A stretch of 22,537 nucleotides of DNA from Fomitopsis serialis (Eukaryota > Basidiomycota > Agaricomycetes > Polyporales > Fomitopsidaceae): contig NW_025955524.1 of assembly GCF_022376445.1 (NCBI RefSeq), positions 1 to 22,537 of the forward strand, read 5' to 3'. The notes under the pieces were generated by a model. It was not told the DNA's origin, did no database searches, and saw only the letters and a list, made by a program, of their open reading frames with translations. Position numbers and translations under genes: made by a program. Shown here piece after piece: positions 1 through 10,164 of this stretch (within the stretch, counting starts at the first letter, position 1; the number at the start of each line of letters is the position of its first letter).

Positions 1-2531
1 CCAGTACCTCCATCACCAACTGCAGTCCATCAGGGTTCATCGCGCAGTGAGGCAAGGTCCGGGATGTTAGAGGAGGCGAAGGGGACACAAAGAACGCGAA
101 TGGTGAGTATCGATCGAGAAAACGCGTCAAACACAACGGGTCAGAAAGCGCGTAGGCCACTCGAGCGATCGAAACGTACCAAGCACAAGCTTGAAAGTAG
201 GGATCGTAGACTGATCGGCCATGGTTTTGCGAGGACGGGGGAGATATAGAGGAGGATGGGAGTAGAAGAAAGAGGAGGGTGGTGGTCCTGAGTGAAAACG
301 CGAACGCAAAGAATCTGGCAGGTCTTTGGGATTAGATAAGTGAGTTACGTAAGCATGCGTTCATCCCTCGACACTTTCCGCTCAAAATGGAAGTTGTGTG
401 CTTTGTGAAATCCTACTTATACTCCTTGCTCACTCGCAATGGTCGATGTAAGGGTACGAAGTGGGTCGGGTAGACGGCAATATTTCATCAACGTACGGCG
501 TAGTATTGAGTACATAGCTTCGAGAGACATGACTCGAGCGATGCGTGCTAGTGCTAAGTAACGTCGCCGTTTATAGCTGGGGCGGGCAATTAAAGGCACA
601 GTGTTTTGTTCCCTTCGATTGAGTGTCGTAACACGGAAGGACGGCGACGCTGCTCGGCGACGCGTCTGCAATTAATGACGGCGACATCCCGAGCAAGGAA
701 ATCATTTGTCGCTCTCGATGGTACCTAGTTCAACAGCAGGATCATCTGAGCAGCACATGGGATCTACGCCGCATGTACATTTGTCGCGATGAGCGCAACA
801 TCGGTGACCATTTGTACGACCGTGCCTGGCAATCCTAGTCATCTTAGGTCGACAAGCAGATGCCTAGAGGGGCAGCTTTAGACTAATTGATCACGGGAGA
901 GAGCGACGACCAGTAGCACGCCCATCGCAGACTGCAAGCGGTCTCGGTGCGCTGGGTTGGGCCCGTAGGGGACAGAGCTTGCGGCGCTAGTTGATAAGTC
1001 GAGCTGACCGAGACTGACAGCGCGTACCTTGAAACAACGAAGTTTTCCGCTACATACAACATCTACGACGATGCGGTGCCTGTATTGCGCAAGGACGTCA
1101 CGCACCCATACTCGCTGAGGGAGTTCGCGGGCGACACGCAGGAGTACCAGTGGAAGATGAATGGCAAGAAGAGTGCTCCCCGGCGAGTAAGCGAGAGCCG
1201 TGGATTAACAGCGTCTCTTCATGAAGACCATGACGAGCCGGGAGCTTGAGAAGGGTGGGTACAGGACGCATCCTTGGCCACCAAGCGGACACCATCCGAC
1301 AGCGCTATGAGCGCTGGTCCATTTAGATGATCATACAAAGCTATCGGATTGACTGTCCGAGGGCGTCAGTTTCTCTGTAAGAACTGCGGTCAGTGCTCAC
1401 CCTGAATATTTGAATGCCTGGCATATGGCAGTTCGGGATTTGTAACTCTGGAGGGCTCCCCTGGTCCTATTATCATTTTCTCAAGGGGAAGGAGCACCAT
1501 AGTCCGAGCTTCCTTGTTGCAAACAGTGCTGCGACGCGAGAATTGCAAGTACCCAGAGACAGACAGACCAGAGATGTAAGTAATGAGGATGGTTGTCGCC
1601 GGTGGTTGTCACGGTGGCATATAGTCGGTGGGCTATACATAAATGGCAACGATCTCCCTAATTATCCCAGGATCTCATCCAGTGACTATGGGCAACGACT
1701 ACAAAAAAGGCGTCCTTATGTCACGTGACCAAGACGCGTCAAAAGGTGGACACAACCTGCATAGACCTGCATCCTACCCTCTTCGCGTCGTAGCATTCTG
1801 CACCGTGTGTTCACGAGACTCAAAGTAATCAAGTGGACAGACATATATGTAACGAAGTATGTAAAGGGTAATATAGAGCTATTTGTAGTACATTCTATGT
1901 ACAACGGACGGATGTAAACTATGTACTGTTTACTGGAGCATGCGAATAATGTCGCTAGGTCTCTGTAAATTAGCTGAGGTAGATTACTAGTGTGTAGGAT
2001 AATTGCAGTGCTTGTATCTATCAGCCGCTGTCTGTCTCATGGTGATAGGCTGCGCGGAACGTTCACGAGGGTCCAGATAGCTGCATGCGGCGTATATGTG
2101 TCCCTCGAGTCCTTCTCTGTGGCTTGAATCCAGCACCAAGACGAAAGCACCGCACGCGACACCATACGAGTGCAAGCGAGTGTGAAAGGACTGCGTAAAT
2201 GGAGGACGTGAGGTGAGGAAGGGCAGAAAGCGCGCGTGTCCGCGACGCGGGCTTTGATTACGTAACACGCGCCGCGCTCCCATCGCGCGACGAAAAGGTA
2301 CACCTGGGGCCTTCCACATTGCAGTCGATCCTCCAGCAACTTTACGACGGGCGATGTACAATGCCTCTCGACAAACTCTCTTGGATGAAATTTCTCAGTT
2401 TAGATTCATGTTGATATTGTCGTGACTATGCGGTTTCGAAAAGATCTATCCAAGACACTTTGTAGACATCAATTTTACACGATTTATGATATTTTTTCCA
2501 GAGGAGAACGAGAGGGAGAAAGCACCTAGAA
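1..2531. other. Left flank without a convincing gene
   Basis: Open frames here are short, overlap on both strands and show no recognisable domain or consistent exon chain. The exception is a possible single exon near 999-1188, listed separately. An AT-richer stretch around 1840-1930 resembles the 3' flank of a fungal gene, but I could not attach it to a coding region. The stretch immediately left of the large palindrome (about 2440-2531) also shows nothing recognisable. Confidence 0.5.
999..1188 (+). pseudogene. Possible orphan exon or gene remnant
   Basis: After an in-frame TAA that overlaps a plausible acceptor (ag at 997-998), a frame runs about 63 codons. It has a protein-like composition, including the segment TYNIYDDAVPVL and then HPYSLREFAGDTQEYQWK. 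It ends at a good donor, cga|gtaagc, near 1188/1189. Read through, the same frame stops at 1247-1249. There is no start codon, and I found no partner exon on either side. I do not recognise the family. It could be one exon of a diverged gene, a relic left after rearrangement, or chance. Confidence 0.25.
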
Positions 2532-3225
2532 GTAACGCTGAGGATGGTCAGATTTGCAGTCCCGACGGGACCGCTCGATAGGGAAAGTGGTGAATTGCCG
2601 CGTTGGGAAGGCAGCCGCTGAGGCCAGCCACAGCTCAGTAGAGCAGAGTACAAAATATGCACTCGGGGCTTCTGTGATGCAGGAAAGGGCCACAAAAATT
2701 CATACAAATATATTTTGGGTTGTTACAAAAGGTTCTGTCTACAGTACATGGGCACGGGAGGCGAGGGAGCGCGAAAATCGCACTGCCAGAGGCACCAGAG
2801 GCAGGGAGAGGCAGGCCGAGGGCATGCCGAGGCACAGTGGCGAGAAAGTGGGCAGCCACCGGGGGACCGTAAATTGGCGCCTTGGGACCGTAAATCTTTC
2901 GGGACGAAGAGGGCTGATGACGGGGTCAATTTTGGCGCGAGCCCGCGCGAAAACGCGCGACGAAGCGGTGGCGGACCGCCAGATTTACGGTCCCAAATTT
3001 GCGTCCCCTCGGCCGGCAACGGGCGCGCGCTGTTCCGCGGGCAGGACCCGGTGGCTTGGGCGCTTATTTTGCGGGACCAGATTAGATCGCTCGATAACAT
3101 CCCAATCAGGCAGGTCTCGGCACACCCTCTCGAATAGGGGTTTGGAGCTCTACCGGGACTGTACATCGCCCCCCTAAGGGACCGCAAAGCTTACGTAATG
3201 GGACTGTGAATCTTTCGGAGGAAGT
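2532..3225 (+). repeat. Left arm of the 694-bp inverted repeat
   Basis: Motif copies in this arm: 2550-2563 (reverse), 2863-2874, 2884-2897, 2981-2994 and 2995-3007 (both reverse), 3155-3166, 3178-3189 and 3200-3213. The consensus is close to GGGACCGTAAATCT or GGGACTGTGAATCT. The arm is mostly GC-rich with CG-dense tracts near 2935-2965. An AT-rich patch lies at about 2695-2735. Confidence 0.8.
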
Positions 3226-3227
3226 GT

Positions 3228-3921
3228 ACTTCCTCCGAAAGATTCACAGTCCCATTACGTAAGCTTTGCGGTCCCTTAGGGGGGCGATGTACAGTCCCGG
3301 TAGAGCTCCAAACCCCTATTCGAGAGGGTGTGCCGAGACCTGCCTGATTGGGATGTTATCGAGCGATCTAATCTGGTCCCGCAAAATAAGCGCCCAAGCC
3401 ACCGGGTCCTGCCCGCGGAACAGCGCGCGCCCGTTGCCGGCCGAGGGGACGCAAATTTGGGACCGTAAATCTGGCGGTCCGCCACCGCTTCGTCGCGCGT
3501 TTTCGCGCGGGCTCGCGCCAAAATTGACCCCGTCATCAGCCCTCTTCGTCCCGAAAGATTTACGGTCCCAAGGCGCCAATTTACGGTCCCCCGGTGGCTG
3601 CCCACTTTCTCGCCACTGTGCCTCGGCATGCCCTCGGCCTGCCTCTCCCTGCCTCTGGTGCCTCTGGCAGTGCGATTTTCGCGCTCCCTCGCCTCCCGTG
3701 CCCATGTACTGTAGACAGAACCTTTTGTAACAACCCAAAATATATTTGTATGAATTTTTGTGGCCCTTTCCTGCATCACAGAAGCCCCGAGTGCATATTT
3801 TGTACTCTGCTCTACTGAGCTGTGGCTGGCCTCAGCGGCTGCCTTCCCAACGCGGCAATTCACCACTTTCCCTATCGAGCGGTCCCGTCGGGACTGCAAA
3901 TCTGACCATCCTCAGCGTTAC
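3228..3921 (-). repeat. Right arm of the 694-bp inverted repeat
   Basis: Mirror copy of the left arm; any position x corresponds to 6453 minus x. I saw no base difference between the arms. That implies very recent formation, ongoing gene conversion, or an artefact. The motif copies listed for the left arm recur here in reversed orientation. Confidence 0.8.
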
Positions 3922-4568
3922 CTCTTTGCGCGGCCACTTTCGAGACGCGTCGGGGACGTAAGCGCCCGGACGCGGCGGAGTTTAAATTGTAGGGCGTTGC
4001 CCATACTCATCATCCAGATAACGTGATCGAGGAGGAGGCCCGTTCCTACCGGACAGAGAGCGGGTTGCACTCATCTTCGGCCTCGCACACGCAAGCCTAC
4101 GGCTCGGACTCCTGAGTCAGCTGCCTTGCTGACTAGGCGTCGAGCGCGCAGCTCGGCCGCGTTCTGTGGGCCAGGGTGCACATACGACTGCAGACGACGG
4201 CGCAAGGGAAAAGCGAAAGCGCGTTTTGAGCACGTTCGGTGAAATCAGTCAGCTTGCGCAGATGGTGGCTTCAGTTGAAAGCAGAATGAACACAAGCGCC
4301 CGGCATCCCCGGCGCCTGAATAGGGACGAAGCCTCGGCCCGGCAGGAGGGTTCTCGACGGGCCAATGAGGGGGCGGCGGCATGCCGGCAGAATGTTGCTG
4401 GAAGAGCTTGTGGGGGCTCCGCTTACTTTTGGCCGGCAAATATATGGTATGCATCCGCAGGATGCGCGGGGCGTGTGTCCCCAGGCGTCCCTCAGTCGCG
4501 CTCTGTCTGCCCCCAGGCTTGTCCGGAATCCTCTGCGTTCACTAGGTTCCTAGACTCGTTCCACAGCC
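3922..4568 (+). promoter_or_regulatory. Upstream region of the MFS transporter
   Basis: About 650 bp between the palindrome and the transporter start. I see no conserved coding frame, although a chance frame (4166-4681) overlaps it. It contains a canonical bZIP-type site TGAGTCA (4113-4119) inside a short hairpin. The sequence cttccacagccATGG just before the start could hold a leader-intron acceptor. Confidence 0.4.
4113..4119. promoter_or_regulatory. TGAGTCA bZIP-type site
   Basis: Exact AP-1/Gcn4-type heptamer about 450 bp before the transporter start codon. The surrounding AGTCAGC and GCTGACT can pair as a 7-bp stem with a 6-base loop (4114-4133). bZIP factors of the Yap1/Gcn4 class commonly drive stress genes and efflux pumps in fungi. 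Control of this gene is inference. Confidence 0.3.
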
Positions 4569-7440
4569 ATGGCCCAGCAAGCAGCCACCGTAAGCGAGAA
4601 GGGAGGGCGAGAAGACCCGCCTACCTCCCCGACGAGCGTAGAGTCAGGGAAGAAGACGAAGCCGGATTGGAGGGCAAATGAACAGCAGGTTCTGCCAGAA
4701 AACAAGCTGCCTATCGTATTTTTCGGCTTGATGGCTTCTGTATTCCTTTCTGCACTCGATCAAGTGAGTGCTGCCCCCTGATGTCATGAGAGTTTACTCA
4801 AGTCGTCCAGACAATTGTATCCACCGCCTTGCCTACCATCGTCGAGAAAATAGGTGGAGGAAGTGAATATGGATGGGTTGGAAGGTACAGCGCTCATGAA
4901 TGGTCGGACAATTGCGAATTGACCCGCTCACATCGAACAGTGCATATTTACTTGCGGCCGCCGCACTCTCGACTGTCTACGGAAAGCTCTCAGATATTGT
5001 CGGTTGGTGCTGTCCAACAAGGTACTCAGCGCATCGTCTAACCCTTACCAGGCCGGAAACCCGTACTGTTCGGCTCGATCCTGATTTTCCTGGTCAGTGC
5101 CGTCCTGCACCGCCCGCATGTATAAACTACCTACTGAAGATGAACTGCTCACAGATCGGCTCCGCGCTATGTGGTGCCGCACAGAACATGACCTGGCTTG
5201 TCGTCTGCCGTGCCGTCCAAGGTATCGGAGGTGGTGGCATCATGCAGCTCGTTCAGATCACCATTTCAGACATTGTGTCACTCCGAGAGTAAGCGGTTTG
5301 CACTCACTCACTTGTATCTGGCGTGATTCACAGTTATCTAGCCGAGGGAAGTACGCAGGTCTCATCGGGGCAACTTGGGGAATTGCGAGGTAAGGCGAAT
5401 CTCTTGTAGGGTTTTCTCGTCGTCCACTGACGCATGTCCTATCAGTGTCATAGGACCCCTTCTTGGTGGAGTGCGTGATTTCCTTTCTGGCATTCGGGCG
5501 CGGCCGTAGCTGACGAACATATCCTAAGGTGTTTGCAGAGCACGTTTCGTGGAGATGGTGAGTTACCCACCATTCCGGAGAAACACGGCCTTGACTGACC
5601 AAATCCCCCGAACAGGTGCTTCTTCATCAATCTGTAAGGACCCAAGCAGTATGCAGAGCTCACCTTCTGATCGTAGCGAACCATAGGCCAACCGGTGGAG
5701 TAGCGTTCGGCATCCTGTATTTCTTCCTGAACCTGAATCCACACCACGGCAAGCCGTTCCGCGAACATGTCCGGGAATTCGACTTTGTCGGCCTCATCCT
5801 GATCATCGGCGGGGTTGTGTGCATTCTCATCGGCTTCAACTATAGCGAGAACTCCTGTGAGTCATCGCTGTGATTTTTAATGTTCCTATCTAATGGAGTC
5901 CTTCGGAGAAGGGGATTCTGCTGCGGCCATCGCGCCGTTGGTGATAGGCGTCGTCCTGCTGCTACTCGCCGTTGTGAATGAGATATTCACGCCGAGGTCA
6001 CCCATCGTCCCCCCACGCCTCTTCAGAGTAAGCTTTGATCATGGTGTTTAATGGCTCAAGCAGTTGATAATCATTTACGATCTTCCTGTTAGGTACGAAC
6101 AACCGCCTTCATTTCCATCTCCGTCTTCATACACGCCATAGCCTTCTTCAGTGGTACATTCTACCTGCCTGTATATTATCAGGTACTGGGTGCATCGGCC
6201 ACGATGTCTGGCGTTAGGTGTGTATTGACAGACTCACCTGCCAGTATGTCACTGCTTACAGTCGAGCGCAGGATGCTTCCCTTTTCACTCGGGGCGTCAA
6301 TCATGTCTGTGGTCTCCGGCCAAATCGTCGCGAGGACTGGCCGCTGGAGACCCGTGATGTGGGTCGCATGGGCCATGTTTACCCTGGGCTACGGCCTCAT
6401 GATCATGCTCAGCGAGTCGTCGTCAAAGTCGGTATACAGCTCCACGCCCCAGCCGTTTGCTGACACGGGCAACCTTCCATCATATTTATAGCGGCGTCAA
6501 GGAGGCCATCCCGCTCATTGGTGCCCTTGGCCTGGGCTGCCTGTTCCAGGTAAGGGGGCTGCTGCCAGTCGCCCGATGCACGAACGCTGATTTCCGGCCT
6601 CTCGCAGACGCCATTAATCGGCTTGCAGGCAGCGATGCCGCTCAAGGACATGGCGACGACCACGGCGACCTTCGGCTTCCTCAGGTGCGGACTTCGGCTT
6701 CCCTCGCCCCTCCCACAGCGCGCGCGCTCCGAATGCGCCTTACTGACAGATCGGTTTCGCAGGTTGCTCGGCGGATCTATGGGCGTCACGATTGGCGACG
6801 CGATCCTCTCAGGGGTGCGTGTAACTTTCGTTGCATCACTGAGGCGCTGTGCTGATGGTGGTGTGGGCGGATTGGAATAGGTGTTGCAACGGAAGGTCAA
6901 GAACATCCCGGGGCTGGACATCAACACGTCGGCGTCGAACCTGAACCAGTTCGTCCCGCAGATTCAGTCGATATCCGTGAGTGACGATGCGGAGGCTCGT
7001 CCCGCCGTCCTGAATTTCACGTTCTGTCTTAGGATGTAACGACCCGCATCGCCCTCATGAAGGCATATTGCGAGGCCATCAGCACGATCTGGATCGTTGA
7101 CACACCAATCATCGGTGTCGGTTTCATCCTAGGTGATTGCCCTCCTCCGTTCTGCGTTCTGCGTGAGTTCCTGACAGTTTCGCTCGCAGTCTTGTTTTTG
7201 CGCGGCTACACGCTCAAGCGAAACGTCGTTCGCGGCGGCCAACAGCCAAGCACAGCCGACGTCGAGAAGGGCCAGGCGGAGGCCGTCGCAGAAGGCAACC
7301 CAGGCGACATGGCGATCGACCCGTCCGCCGGCGACGACGGCGCGACCCAGGAGAGGACACAGACGTCCATCTCAAGAGAGGACACGCGCACCATTGCGGG
7401 TGGCGAGGAGGTCGGCCGGAAGGAAAGCGAAAAGCAGTAA
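4569..7440 (+). CDS. MFS multidrug efflux transporter (14-helix DHA2-type)
   Basis: Drug:H+ antiporter of the major facilitator superfamily, expected in the plasma or vacuolar membrane. Exons: 4569-4763, 4811-4884, 4941-5002, 5052-5092, 5155-5288, 5342-5389, 5446-5470, 5529-5557, 5616-5633, 5687-5856, about 5896-6027, 6093-6217, 6272-6431, 6502-6549, 6608-6684, 6763-6814, 6881-6976, 7033-7132, 7190-7440; about 611 residues. Visible family motifs: ALDQTIVSTALPTIV after helix 1, GKLSDIVGRKP (motif A) after helix 2, CRAVQGIGGGGI in helix 4, and SVIGPLLGG (antiporter motif C) in helix 5. Late motifs include MLPFSLGAS and TPLIGLQAAMP. The C-terminal tail is acidic and hydrophilic. The exon 13/14 junction has an alternative (6427/6492). 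The intron after 5856 lacks a usable in-frame AG, so the gene may be damaged or misread there. Substrate unknown. Confidence 0.88.
5857..5895 (+). other. Defective-looking intron in the MFS gene
   Basis: The donor tcc t|gtgagt at 5857 is strong and exon 10 is clearly coding up to it. The next conserved reading frame (gag tcc ttc gga gaa) begins about 5896. No AG lies at the required phase: AG at 5897-5898 gives the wrong frame, and AG at 5907-5908 creates a TAA. The apparent intron, about 39 bp, is also shorter than the other introns of this gene. The options are a small deletion, a consensus error, or a non-canonical acceptor. Confidence 0.55.
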
Positions 7441-8567
7441 GTAGCCGCGAGGGGATCTTTCATGATGCATGTACGAACGGATTTACTTTTTATGACACGC
7501 ACGCACGACACGAACGGGGATGTGCCGTAGCATAGAGACACTACTAGCATACATTCCACTACTCTTTGCACTATGATCATATGCGGACGACGGCCAGCGT
7601 CTCCGTACTTCGGAACGGCAGTGATTCATTGAGGATCTGAGCAGGACGCACGGTCAGAGCTCGATCGCAGCTTGCGGCGAACGATAGATTACGGAAACAT
7701 GATCGCGGGCCTGCGGGATCCCTGAGCACCAAGGATTCGGGCACACTTTGAGTGTTGGGATCACCGAACGTAGATTCCCGGCGGTACAGAGAGATCCGCA
7801 TGCGCCCTCGCGGCGGCGATTGGATGGGGCGAGCGTGCAGAGGGTGACCCTTTACATGCCTCTTGCAACGTACGTCGGCAGCGGTGCACGTCGGGGGTGC
7901 CCCGAGCGCCGCGGGGTCGCTGACCGTAAGCAACGGAGGTCACGGCTGCTTCTCTGCGCGCCTCGCTGGGCAGTCGCGCATGGAGCGGAAGGGGGACTGG
8001 TGTCACCCCCGCTGCGTCGGGCCTGCGGGGACGGTTCGACGAGCGCAGGGAGAGGACCGAGGTGACTGGTGAAACGTGCGCGATGGGGAGCTCCGCCCGA
8101 CGCAGCGCCTCGGGGGGCTTCTCATGCAGGCACTGCAGGGGATGCGCTGACGGGTGTCAGCAGAAGGGAGGGGCAGGGAGCACGCGCCATGACGGTACCG
8201 TAAAGGCGATCGCCTGGGGGCGGCTAGTGCCCGCGAGCGTAGTGCGACAGCCCAAAAGGGGGCCGCGGGGGAGACGCCTGGGGTGGCGGGCAGGGAGGCG
8301 GTGCAGCGGGCGCACGGACGACGGCGCAGACAGACGGGCAGGCGGTACAGACATGAGTGGGCAGGGCAGGAAAGCGGGTCTGGCTGCGACTGGCCTTTGG
8401 GCGAGTGGGTGCGCGTAAGGATATGGGTGATTGCCGCACGTGCAGCCCGAAGCACTCGCCGCTTCGTCGACCACCGTCGAGCTCCCACACGCTCTCCCCA
8501 CGCTTTTAGGCTCCCCCGTCCGCCCTCCGACTCCCCGTCCCCGTACATTCTCACTCTCCTCCACACT
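7441..8567. other. Intergenic region between MFS and GID4 genes
   Basis: About 1.1 kb with no supported gene. Long frames on the minus strand (such as 8003-8857) lie opposite the GID4 first exon, are arginine- and proline-rich, and look like GC-driven shadows. Two adjacent perfect palindromes occur at 8192-8215. The last 80 bases before the GID4 start are strongly pyrimidine-rich, typical of a basidiomycete core promoter. Confidence 0.5.
8192..8215. repeat. Two adjacent perfect short palindromes
   Basis: ACGGTACCGT (8192-8201) and AGGCGATCGCCT (8204-8215) are each self-complementary and lie 2 bp apart, about 350 bp before the GID4 start. They may be dimeric transcription-factor sites or chance in GC-rich DNA. 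Confidence 0.35.
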
Positions 8568-10164
8568 ATGCCATCAGAGCACCCCGTTCCCGCGATACAC
8601 GACCAGCCCTCCTCAGACTCCTCGCAGGGCCAGGTCAAGCTCTGCTCCGCCTGCCATTGCCCCCTCTCCGCAGACTCTCCCAATTCTGCTTTCTTTCTCC
8701 ACGGCGACCCTGAATCCAGCGAGACTACCATTGTCTGCGGTCCATGCCACACCCGTCTCGCCCCCCTCCGTCCAGATGCGCCGCTCCCGCCCGACGAGTA
8801 CTTCACCATGGAGCGCGAGCTCTTACGTCGCGCGGCTTCCCTGCAAGGCGGCCACAACGAGGCACCGGCCCCACCACGCAGGGAACCCAGCCTTCACGCG
8901 GCGCACTCGCCGGTCGACCGTCGTCTTGATGTCGACGAGGACATGGACCGTTTGCCCAGCGCCCCGTCGACCGTCCATGTTCAACAGCACCCGACATGCT
9001 TACCGACTCCGTCAGAGACGCCTGTCGTCCACGTTCCCGCTCGCCCAACCCCCGCACCCATCGATACCAAGCTCACCCCTCCTCAGCCTTCCCAGCCATC
9101 CGCGACAGCACAACTATCCCCGGTCCAGCTCGCTACCCCGTCTACGAGCAGGACACGCTCAAACGCAGCGCTTGCCGTGTCGCCTGACCCGTTGTCGGAC
9201 ATCACGCGGCTACGAGTACGCTCGCAAGGACATCACTGTCTCTACCCTGGCGCCACATTTCAGGGTACGCAGAAGAGCGGGAGGAACAGCTACGACGTCA
9301 ACGTTACCATTGTGGTCAGTGTCGGAATCATGACGGGTTCATTAATTGTCAACTGAAATGATTGTCATAGGACGTCGACTTCGCGTCATCGCACTTGTGT
9401 GGTTATTTGCGCATACGCGGGCTGACGGATGATTGGCCTGAGCTCACCACATATTTCGATGCCGAGATCATCGGAAGCCGGTACGGATTCTTGACGAGGA
9501 ATTGGGGAGCAACGGAGCAGGATGATATGGTTCATTGGGCTCGCTTCCCTGCCTTCAGACATGTCCGGCATGAACTGAAAAAGCCGCACATGACGATGAA
9601 GGACGCGAACCGTGGTGCGGTGTTCATGAGGTGGAAGGAGAAGTTCTTGGTTCCCGATCACCGTGTACAGGACATCAACGGCGCGAGCTTCGCAGGTATG
9701 TGCCATTTCGACTTCAAATTCATGAACGGCCTGTCAAGTGGTCGTTTGCGGTTCATTTGCTGACGTACCTTGATGTGCAGGGTTCTACTACGTCTGCGTT
9801 GACTTTAACCCTCAGCAGTCCGGCTCCACGGGTGTCCATAATTCCCCGTCTCCCACGTCCTTTGATCCGTCCACACAATTGCCGTCGTCGCCCCCCGCAA
9901 GTAACAAGCCGGAGCTCAGCCCGCGCTCACGGCGAACATCCGTGAATCAGGGTGCGAAGAGGCAAGGCCGCTCGCGATCGCGCGGCGTACCATCGTCCCC
10001 TGTAGCGACCATGAGCGGGTTCTACTTCCACCAAAACTCGGAACCGTGAGTGACCTTATCCTGCGGGGCATCATAACGGTGCTGACCGACCTTTGAACAG
10101 ATATCAACAGCTCTCGCTGGTGCACGTACCGGAGGGTACGACGTCATCCTTTGAATTCCGATGA
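8568..10164 (+). CDS. GID4: GID4/Vid24 substrate receptor of the GID (CTLH) ubiquitin ligase
   Basis: GID4 recognises N-degron substrates (in yeast, N-terminal proline on gluconeogenic enzymes) and delivers them to the GID/CTLH E3 complex. Exons: 8568-9314, 9371-9695, 9781-10045, 10101-10164; about 466 residues. The start is the first in-frame ATG, after a pyrimidine-rich leader. The Vid24 domain begins near residue 225 with YPGATFQGTQKSGRNSYDV. It continues through CGYLRIRGLTDDWPELTTYF, FDAEIIGSRYGFLT, HWARFPAF, MRWKEKFLVPDH and INGASFAGFYYVC, across two clean splice junctions. The last short exon encodes YQQLSLVHVPE. Residues about 80-220 and 360-440 are low-complexity and rich in Pro and Ser, which lengthens the protein relative to yeast Vid24. 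Residues 26-61 hold CSACHC and CGPCH pairs, a possible small zinc site not part of the classical domain. Confidence 0.9.

Larger units (their letters stand above)
2532..3921. mobile_element. Giant perfect palindrome, probable foldback or non-autonomous transposable element
   Basis: Bases 2532-3225 and 3228-3921 are reverse complements over 694 bp by my reading, separated only by the 2-bp spacer gt at 3226-3227. Symmetry stops abruptly at both outer ends: base 2531 does not pair with 3922, and the flanks are unrelated. Open frames in one arm recur identically on the opposite strand of the other arm. They look like passengers, with no transposase signature. The arms carry multiple copies of a GGGACYGYRAAT-like motif in both orientations, like the subterminal repeats of some DNA transposons. 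I see no clear target-site duplication. A real foldback element or an inverted duplication is favoured, but an assembly artefact is possible. I cannot assign a superfamily. Confidence 0.75.

Noticed and set aside
1987..2361. 124- and 100-residue minus-strand frames
   Set aside because: Two overlapping frames on the same strand with no domain, no splice partners and no plausible promoter.
2554..3899. Identical 207-, 154- and 140-residue frames in both palindrome arms
   Set aside because: They are Arg/Gly/Ala-rich products of GC-rich repeat DNA, overlap on both strands and lack any known domain. Their duplication follows from the palindrome.
4166..4681. 171-residue plus-strand frame before the MFS gene
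   Set aside because: It runs out of frame into the first MFS exon, starts without context and shows no recognisable motif.
8003..8857. 284-residue minus-strand frame
   Set aside because: It lies opposite the GID4 promoter and first exon, is rich in Arg, Pro and Ser, and has no domain. GID4 on the plus strand is supported by conserved sequence and splice sites.
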